Below, piece after piece: positions 52,845-61,012 of a DNA stretch of 64,000 bases. The stretch is from Corticium candelabrum (taxonomy: Eukaryota; Porifera; Homoscleromorpha; Homosclerophorida; Plakinidae). A program made the translations under genes and the position numbers. The DNA is taken from contig NC_085087.1 in the NCBI RefSeq assembly GCF_963422355.1, positions 2,075,021 to 2,139,020 on the forward strand, written 5' to 3'. Below the pieces are notes generated by a model. The model was given only the letters and a program-made list of their open reading frames with translations, ran no database searches and was not told where the DNA came from. Each line of letters opens with the position of its first letter. The stretch's first letter is position 1.

Positions 52845-53039
52845 CCGGTCGAGAGAAAATTATGACCAAGCCGCACGCGCCGTTAAAAATTTCCCCGTAT
52901 GTGTAGACTCGCCTCAAAGGTGTGTCTAACAGTGAAAAATATTTTGATTGGCTACCAACGTTCAGAAAGTCACGTGGCCGGAAACAGGCCATGACGTCAG
53001 AGGTGTGCAAACTGCGATATCTAGCGATTACGAGAACGT

Positions 53040-53479
53040 AGGCTCCTCAAAGTAGGTTCATTCGAAAGATAATTTAATAGCGAATCGTTTAGGCTATAAT
53101 TTAAAAATATTGACGAAGGCTCCTTTGCAGGAAACCGGAATAGCAAAGCCGGGTACTGACCGGAGGTAGAGACAAGGTACACGCGTTACCGACGTCACTC
53201 CACGTGATGACCTACGTACCCGCGACGTAATAACTGGTCAGGAACTATTATACGAAGAACAGTCTCAGCACATATTCCATCTGCTGACTGTAGAACAGAA
53301 AGAATAAAGTCAAAAGTATAGTTATTATTATAGAAATTCTATCGACTGTTGTGGAATAATGTTATGTCTTGATGTAGGAGTTGTCTCCATCGTTCTGTCC
53401 GAACGAGTTTTCTATCGCTTTACGGAAAGTTTGTCCTTATGCAACGTCTGAATTGTGTGTTATTAAGTGCACTTAAAAC
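53040..53479. other. No gene recognised
   Basis: Short spacer before the displaced array copy. No domain or repeat recognised. Confidence 0.35.
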
Positions 53480-54980
53480 GCTATTTCCTTGTGCGCCAAA
53501 ATATCGTACAGTAGCATAGTACCACCTGTTTTTGCTATTTGTTGTTGTGACTTATCCCTAAACTTAACGAAAGTCTACTCTTACAATGTGTCTAACGGTC
53601 CGCGCTATGTTAGGGTACCCTCTTCTTATTCAGAGCATACAGATATAGACCATCGGTAGCAATAGTACGTACCTGAAGTGTCGTTAAATACACTTGAAAC
53701 GTTATTCTCTTGTGCTCCAAAATCTCATACGGCATGCAAGATCGTTTTTCCGTTTCACATTGCTTCAGATTATGGCAGTCTAGCATAGCTTCAAAACCAC
53801 TACCGACTAAATGATATTGTAACAGCGGCAACGTCACACTTAAACAATTTGATTAAATTGAACAATTGAAACGTCTGCAAATTTACCTGCCTAGTGTGCG
53901 GCGCTGTCGCCATCACCCACATAGGTAGTGTACATCAGGTTCCTCTTCTCCATAGAACGGCACCACATCTTCTTACTACCAAACGTCTCCATGCTGTTGG
54001 AGGTAGAACGATAGTTGATTTAACAAGTGTGTTCATGTTGTTCATACCACTTCTTGTATGCACCAGACGTAGGATCCAGTAGCGCGTCGTCATCAGGGGT
54101 GGCGTGATGTGGCGGTTGCTGGTTTGTCTTCTGGCTGGTTCCGGTGGCGCTGTTTGCGACTTCCATTGATTGCATGGGTTGATCATCTGCAATGATCTTT
54201 CGACCCTTTCTTTGTTGTGGTTGTTTGCTGCGAGTTGTTTTCTTCATTGCTTCTGCCATAGTTTGGATAGTATGTCTATATGATCCCAGTGTGGAGGTGA
54301 TGTGTTTTATGTGTTTCTTCGACATCATGTTTTCTGTTAGAATGTATAGTCAGAGAGAATATGTTACAAGTAACTTTTGTGGTGTCTTGTTTAACAAAAC
54401 TTTTCTGGTGTCAACGGAAATAGCCTTCCTCTTCTAATCCAGGCGCAGCGTCTTGGATGAAGAGCAGTGCTGTAGCAGCTGCTCTATGGTAGAGAATGTT
54501 AAACACATGATATATCACAATAAGATAACCGGTCGAATTTTCTATTACAGATATCCTGAATAGTATTTATTTTGCAAATAAATAACTCCATGTTTGCCTC
54601 GGCGAAGTCTACAGTAGAAAAGTCCACAAGGATATTGTAAGTAATGTCTGCTAGTGACGGCAAGAAGTCTCTAACTGCAAAGTACGTTATAGAAAACTTC
54701 TAGCCTTTTCTTACAAACACTACATCACCTACACATTGTTTGGTATATTAGTTTATCATATGAATGTTGATATGCCATCAGTCCTCTCTAAAGTAGCACC
54801 TGTTTGCCATTTGTTGTTGTTAACTATCCCCCAAACTTAACGAAATTCTACTCTTACGGTGTGTCTAGCGATCCCCCCTACGTCTTCTTATTCAGAGCAT
54901 ACAGATATAGACCATCAGTAGCAATAGCACGTACCTGAAGTGTAATTAAATACACTTAGAACGCTATTCCAGTAGAAGTT
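53480..54980 (-). repeat. Displaced partial copy of the 2.3 kb unit
   Basis: Collinear with 44540-45840 of unit 1 at about 97% identity. It includes the Mutator-like fragment (53894-54328), but with a deletion of about 100 bp near 54076 that removes the WYEQHE-upstream codons, and it has no helicase piece. Confidence 0.88.
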
Positions 54981-55397
54981 TAGCTTCTAAACCGGCAGTC
55001 CTGTTGCAGTTGTTGTTTAGCTTTTCTACCTGCTCCGCTGCTCTTTTAGTCCAGTTGCTTTTACTGGCAGTTTCATCGACTTCGTCCGTACACGACAAAG
55101 TTTGGATTTCGGAAGGAAGACTACTAATTATTGCGCTTTCAAACTCGTCACATGCTTTTTTTTATTGGAAACAGGCACAGTGGCGTGTGACCGCACTGTT
55201 GAAGATGGACCAACATATCCGCAGTAGACATTTTGATTACTCTGCTTTCTAGAATTCTGATAGTTTCGTCTGTTGGACGACCACAACGCACACTGTCTAA
55301 CATGGTCGAAAACTGTTGGTCTTTGCATTGTCGCTCATTGATGGTGAGCTCGTCGTATACGACTCTGTCTTCCTAATGTTAACAGACGCTGCACATT

Positions 55398-55860
55398 CTA
55401 ATTTGAGAGATATGAGATTTTGCTAACCTTTGAATGGCGAGTTTCAGGCACGGGCGCAGCAACGCATAGACTGCCAATAGGATCGCCATGCAGCTTGTAC
55501 TTGTTGGAACTAGCGCATTGTTTTAGAATACAGCTGTCCTTTTCAGCGTTTAATCGCTCCTTAACCAACGCAGTGTTACCATTGCTAGTTCTCATCGTGC
55601 AACTCCACACTATTATACTGCCCGAGATTATCTGAAACGAGCAGCTTTGATACCGATTTTCTCCGTTGAAGGCGTTCACAGCTGCAGCAAACATGGTCTG
55701 GGTCATCAAGTAGCTGTTTCTCGTAATCATTGATCAAGAATGCAGTGGCCACAAGTAGCCGTGACTCGCTGAATGTAGGTTCAGTATTGGTAGCTTCTAA
55801 ATTCCTCCATTCCCGATCGCATAGCAGACATTCGAAAGTTTCAATTTCGCACATTTGCAT
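55398..55860 (-). pseudogene. Helitron-like N-terminal zinc-cluster fragment
   Basis: FECLLCDREWRNLE, then DDPDHVCCSCERLQRRKSVS, with paired Cys as in the zinc-binding region of Helitron proteins (yiC..C.q...rksv). After a frame change, SNGNTALVKERLNAEKDSCI follows, which the 46.3 kb Helitron-like fragment also carries. It is too short to place precisely and has no Rep HUH motif. Confidence 0.55.
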
Positions 55861-57607
55861 AAGGACACAGAAATTGCCACCTCCCAGAAACTGGTCTATC
55901 TCCCTAACAGTGACATGGCTTCTAATTGCATTATGTAAATAGTGTAAAATGTTCTCAACTTTGTGTGATCTTGGCTAAAAGTTTTCTGGTGTCTACACTG
56001 TAGTATCAAAACATTTCATGGCGCTTCACGTACCTCAGTTGCTGTTATGCGATTTTGCACTTCAACAAGAATATAGCTCAAGCCTCTAATAGCAATCGGC
56101 ACGAACTGTTTAAAGATACCGCGAGAGTTACGTACTTTTAGAAGACCCGGACATTGTCGTATGTAGGTATCCACGGGTCCGATTATACGGGGTAGTCTGT
56201 ACAGGCTTCTAATAAACTGGACCCAAAATATATTCGCGTTCTCATGCAAAGGCAAGAGTATACATGACCAGACTCATTACACACCTAAGAAACAATGTCA
56301 TCTATCTGTAGTGCACGTGACCGCTAATGGTTTCATGTTATATCCGTGTACGGCTTCCGAGCATCCTGTGATCTAGTCTTGCTAGACGTCTTTTGCGGAA
56401 ATCTTGATGACTACCAGACATAGTCCTTTTGCTTGATGACGAGCACTTGCACGTACCGCCCAGTACGTTCCAGCGCTGTAGCTAGAGACTGAACTGAACG
56501 TCTTGCGTTAAACAGAGAACGTTCGTTCTTTCTCCGTACTGACCTTACTGTAAAACATAGGTCTGCATCATTGACATGATCTGAGCAATCAGTATTTTGT
56601 CTACAACGGATAACCGATTCAGACATTCTGGTACCGGCCCCGATATTGCTTGGTTTCCTATAGAAGAGAATGTAGGGTCGCCCTTGTTTGTTTCAACGAT
56701 AACACCTAGACAGCTGACCTTGGAGGCAATCTTTTATCGAATACCACTCCTTAGTACAAACGTCACTTTTCGAGAAATTGCAACGTCGACGTTTGTGATG
56801 GAATCGAGCCGAAGTTACTTTTGCCTTCTGCTTGACAGCTTTCGTGTTCCAACTACTCCAAGAAGAGTGCATTTGTACCAACCCCGGCGACGTCATCATC
56901 AATAGACAATACTGTGGCTCATGCTTGTAACTCGTCGCGATGTTCATGACTTCATACCGCGTCTTCGTTTGCAATGACGTGCAACTTTACAACTGGTACG
57001 CACTACCATTTGTTCATGCGATTCTTTGCCTTGCTAGCGTCATCGTTCTCCAGTCTCACTTGGCGTTCAATACCAGTCTCTAGTGATTGTCACCTTGCTT
57101 TTTCGTGAGATGTGTATGCTTTATGTTGGTTACTGTTTTCTATTGCCTTATCAGCTCGTGTATAGTATAGACCTGGTCAGCCTGTGTTTGAAGCTTAGCA
57201 GTTTGCATGAGAAACTCGTGCAGCAATCGCTTGAAGCCTACAGCGCGCTTTTCTTCAGTTTCACGAGCCGGCTTATCGGAAACGTGCAACGACGCTTAAG
57301 CATGACAGCGTGCTATGGTGCGGTTCAGCGTAAACACCCCACGATTCCACGCGCGCTAGAGGACGCCCTGATAATCGCACGTGCTAACAAACATACTCTT
57401 TGTGTTCGACCAAACGAGCTTAACCCAGTTATGCAATTATTTTAATAACGTCCTCCTAACAGAAGTTACATTTTCGCTTCTCTCATTGGCTGCTCAAGGA
57501 GGCGAGGTCAATGTCGATTGTTCAGTCTTTGTTTAACCACGCCTTGCAATTATCGCGTGCACACGTGTGCCGTGAGACGGATGTACGTCAATTAGTTGTC
57601 ACCCACA
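55861..57607. other. No gene recognised
   Basis: Overlapping short ORFs, including 57083-57445 plus (120 codons, hydrophobic start, no recognised domain) and 56016-56255 minus (79 codons). Neither has enough support to call. Confidence 0.35.
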
Positions 57608-58640
57608 ATGCCAAAGAAGCCAAATAGTCGGAAGGAGAAGGTAAAGCAGTTAGTTGACTGAAGGACGGAAAAAAGCGAAGATTGTTGAGCAGGCAGGTTC
57701 ACCAATTGGGTGCAGTGAAGCTGCAGCTTCCGTAAGTGCCTCAATCGTGCCTGAAGCAAGCCGTGGCGATCAGGATACCTAGTAGATTTAGAATTAGAGA
57801 GCTGCAATCCCTTGCATGAAAGCCAGCTTTAAAAACACTTTAGCGAGTGGATACTTTCTTTGCTGCAAGAGTACCTGCTGTCGCTTGTTGTGTTTGAAAT
57901 GTGCCGTAGTGAGTTTGGTGTAGGACTGCGACGCGCAAAAGCAGTTACGTCTAACATTATAGGACAAGATGAAAGGACAGTGGTCAGAGTGCCTTCAATT
58001 CCAGCACACAGGGTAAGTTTGCGATAAGAGTTGTTTTTGTTCCGAAGTGCGTAGCGGTTCTTGTCTGCACCATAAGCACTTGCCAACGTCAGACCCTAGA
58101 AAAAGATGAGGAGTGCAGAAGAAGAGCTGCAGCATGGGCCCGTGCGCATTCACTTAAGAAAGGGCAACCCAATATGACCATGATTTTACGAATTACCTAA
58201 ATTTTGAGGTGTTACCTAATATGTCACTTTCTTCATCCTTTTCCAGAACAGTTATTCTAAGCACTGCACGGAGATTTTTGTTAAAGTTGGGTTTCTCGGG
58301 AGTAGATGTAGGTATTAAGGGAGTGTGTATAGATGGCCACGAGAGAGTAGATGTACTAAAGGAAAGGGAAATATCTTAAGTAGACTGGACGAACTAGAAT
58401 CTAGTCATTTCTCTCCTCTTCATCCGTCTGATGTGTTGCCAGAACAGTCTGTCCAAGTTAGTTGCCCATCAGCATCCACGATCTCAGTTGTAATATGCCA
58501 TGATGAATCGATTTTTCAGACAAATGATGACCAGGAGTTTGCTTAGAGTCAGCCTGATCAAGAAACAATTAGACCAAAATCGAGAGATGCTGGCCGCATG
58601 ATTAGCGACTTTCTTGACCGCTCAGCAGTTAGTTGTTCTC
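57608..58640 (+). pseudogene. DDE-superfamily transposase remnant (plus strand)
   Basis: A basic start (MPKKPNSRKEKVKQLV) is followed, in changing frames and across a probable intron (donor GG/GTAAGT near 58012), by ARAHSLKKGQPNMT, STARRFLLKLGFSGVDVGIK, GVCIDGHERVDVL, VVICHDESIFQTNDDQE and RPKSRDAGRMISDFLD. That order is the well-known invertebrate DDE endonuclease pattern (KGxPNMT ... ARRxLxkLGF ... KGVYvDGHER.DVv ... HDEStF.aNDDQ ... kpKs.GaglMvSDFi), with the first catalytic Asp in HDES. Several stops and frameshifts are present. It is one of the few identifiable coding remnants on the plus strand. Confidence 0.75.
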
Positions 58641-58970
58641 CACCAAATCACCAAATTGCATACGGACAAGCAGCTTAGCTCGAGCAGATGCATCATGATG
58701 TAACACTTCCAAGGGAAGATATTTGTTGTGTGTATATTGTAAAATTTCAACCATGTCTTGCTGTTTGTTTTCATCAAGTTCCAGTAACCCAAGACAATGC
58801 CTTTGTGATTTCTGCTTTTTCTCTAACATATGGTCATGCCGAATGTGGTCTTGCACTGATTGCTTAAATAAATTAAAAGCTGGCATGTACTCCACTATCA
58901 CTCTAGCCAACAGCACAGTAAATTCTTCACGCAGAAATTTGTATTCTGTGAGAGATGGAAAGAACTCCAC
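58629..58970 (-). pseudogene. DUF6589-type TE protein fragment
   Basis: FPSLTEYKFLREEFTVLLAR, then VIVEYMPAFNLFKQSVQDHI, then ENKQQDMVEILQYTHNKYLP: the pattern of the DUF6589 proteins common in cnidarian and sponge repeats (F.vLvaRvl...p.f..f...v..HI.H.Ys; NEDMVdILq..h.yvP). Only about 110 residues remain and the following GGDQL motif is not readable. The function of this family is unknown. Confidence 0.62.
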
Positions 58971-59068
58971 ATCTTGACAATCTCATATAGATCTACGAGG
59001 ACCGTCGTTGCGTAAAGCACAAGGTGGATAAACCCTCATCTGTTGCTACCATATTGAAGCAGTGCAAC

Positions 59069-61012
59069 CAAGGGCGTCACATGGGTCCCAAAAGTGGGGG
59101 GGCGCAAATTTGAAGCTGAGATATGTGACGTAATTCATGGCGTCATATATATTAAATTCTTTTTAATATCAACATTACAAAAAGTTTACTAACTATTGTA
59201 GAGGAAGACGTCTGTCACAAAGAGCACCAAATTGTGAAACAAGATCATCAATATTACTCTCCAGTTCCTTAGCAATGTCGCATTCGAAGCACATCAGAGC
59301 AAGGGACCGGAGGCGCTCGTCAGCCATCCTAGTTCGCAGCCATGATTTTAGTCGCCTTAGAGCAGAAAACGACCGCTCTGCAGTTGAAGATGTAGCAGGA
59401 ATGCAGAGAAACAACTTGAACAGTTTGAAGACTTGGGGAAACAATTCTGTGCAACGGAGAGAAACAAACTGACGAGCAAGAGCACCTATGTTGCCGGTCT
59501 CCACAACGTCTTTAGAAAAGTGCAGTTTAGAATAATTGTAAAATACTCTTATTTCAGACGTGAACTGAGTGTTGTCAAAGTCACCTGTGTAAAAGTGTAA
59601 TATCTCACTCACAAGCGACTGATCTGGCGCCGATAACGAGACTGACTCGGACAACAACTTCTCAATTCCACAGAACACACGGTAATCTTTGCTACAAAAG
59701 CGTCGAGTTAGGTCTGATACCATGATATCCAATAATTCATAATATGCTTGTCGATAACGTTCTTTTGGTGACAGTGGCTGATATTGGGTCGTGCTTCGTT
59801 CGTCAATTCGGTGAGAAGGTCGACGAGCTCGAAGGAGAGCTGGTGGAGTCAGGTTTTTTGCTTTACTCTCTTTCTCCGATGACTGCCAGAAATTCTCAAA
59901 ACTTTCATTTGTTCTGAAACTTTGTAGAGTAGCAATGACGCTATCAGCTGATCTTTTTGCTGCCTGAAGATCTACGTTCTCTCCCTGCAGGTACTGGGAT
60001 AGATGAGAGATTAATCCTAGTAGAGTGTCTAGAACGGACACATAGAAGAGAAAATTGAATGAAGATACAACAGTCAGTAAACAGTGAGCTTCACTTCCGA
60101 TCGCAGCATCGTCAGAGAGTTCGTCCAGAGCAATCAGAATTGATGCAAACTGTTGCCTAACAGTATGGACTGCTGCGTGCCTGGAACCCCACCTAGTATG
60201 ACATGGTCGTTGGAGTACTGCTTGCGGGCCCTTTCCTTCGTTCTGTCTTCGTTGCACATCTTGAAACTTTTCATGTCTCTTGGCTGATCCTTCAAGTAAA
60301 TTATAGAGACTGGAAACAGCACCTAGAACGTTTCGCACATCTGTAACGTTCTCGCAGCTGTTTTGAAGACTGAGGTTCAATCTGTGGGCATGGCAATGCA
60401 CATATCCAGCTTTCTTCTCGACCTCCTGAAGCCTGGTAGCTAAACCTGAGTGCTTCCCGCACATGCTTGACGCTCCATCATAACACTGTGCCCGTACCAT
60501 AGACATTGATAGGCCCGTCTCAAGCAAAACTTGCGTCAGTTGCTGAAACAGACTTTCTCCGTCAGTACCTTTTAAAGGCCAAAATCCAAGAAACCTCTCC
60601 TCTACATTCAGGCTGTCTGTTACAAACCTTACATTGACAGACATTTGTTCTACCCTTGATATGTCTTGTGACTCGTCACATATTAGTCCAAAGAAGCCGC
60701 AGTGTTTGACAGCTGTCGTAATTCTCTTCTGAATGTTAGATGCAATGAGTTTCAACATGTCGTTTTGGCTTTTGGGGCTTACGTAGTGAAAGTTTCCTTC
60801 CAAATGGCGTTTTAAGTCAGGGCAGTACCGTGACAGATATTCAAGAAATTCCAGCAGATTTCCTCTGTTGTGAGAATCTTTAGATTCATCGTGGCCTCTC
60901 AATGGGATGTTTTGTCTTCCCATTAAAAAAATTACTTCAAAAATTTTACGTAAATTGCGTCTGTTCAGCTCTACTTGTGTCTGGTAGGCTGTACTCAACT
61001 GTTGCATAACAC
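59069..61012 (-). mobile_element. hAT element (hAT-3), 3' portion, interrupted by hAT-4
   Basis: CAAGGGCGTCACATGGG at 59069, with a G-run 24 bp inside, resembles the end of hAT-1 and marks the 3' TIR. The transposase frame runs up to 61012 and is cut by the TIR of another hAT. The missing 5' part should lie beyond the window. Confidence 0.7.
59193..61007 (-). CDS. hAT transposase, 604 codons, zinc-finger N-terminus removed by insertion
   Basis: The frame aligns residue for residue with hAT-1 from its residue 184 on (STAYQTQVELNRRNLRKIFE against STAHQLRITLNRRNLGKVFE). First catalytic Asp at 111 (LICDESQD), second at 177 (CYDGASSM), CHAHRLNL at 205, dimerisation block ATSSTAERSFSALRRLKSWL, C-tail CDRRLPLQ. 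No stop or frameshift disturbs it. The ATG at 61007 is probably an internal Met: the codons before it (TGV) also align with hAT-1, up to the point where the hAT-4 TIR begins at 61013. The TTF zinc finger is therefore missing from this copy only because of the insertion. Confidence 0.87.
   Translation of the reverse strand: MQQLSTAYQTQVELNRRNLRKIFEVIFLMGRQNIPLRGHDESKDSHNRGNLLEFLEYLSRYCPDLKRHLEGNFHYVSPKSQNDMLKLIASNIQKRITTAVKHCGFFGLICDESQDISRVEQMSVNVRFVTDSLNVEERFLGFWPLKGTDGESLFQQLTQVLLETGLSMSMVRAQCYDGASSMCGKHSGLATRLQEVEKKAGYVHCHAHRLNLSLQNSCENVTDVRNVLGAVSSLYNLLEGSAKRHEKFQDVQRRQNEGKGPQAVLQRPCHTRWGSRHAAVHTVRQQFASILIALDELSDDAAIGSEAHCLLTVVSSFNFLFYVSVLDTLLGLISHLSQYLQGENVDLQAAKRSADSVIATLQSFRTNESFENFWQSSEKESKAKNLTPPALLRARRPSHRIDERSTTQYQPLSPKERYRQAYYELLDIMVSDLTRRFCSKDYRVFCGIEKLLSESVSLSAPDQSLVSEILHFYTGDFDNTQFTSEIRVFYNYSKLHFSKDVVETGNIGALARQFVSLRCTELFPQVFKLFKLFLCIPATSSTAERSFSALRRLKSWLRTRMADERLRSLALMCFECDIAKELESNIDDLVSQFGALCDRRLPLQ

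Noticed and set aside
52850..53010. Possible extra exon upstream of the 52.8 kb piggyBac
   Set aside because: The ORF overlaps the exon in another frame and shows no motif or splice support.
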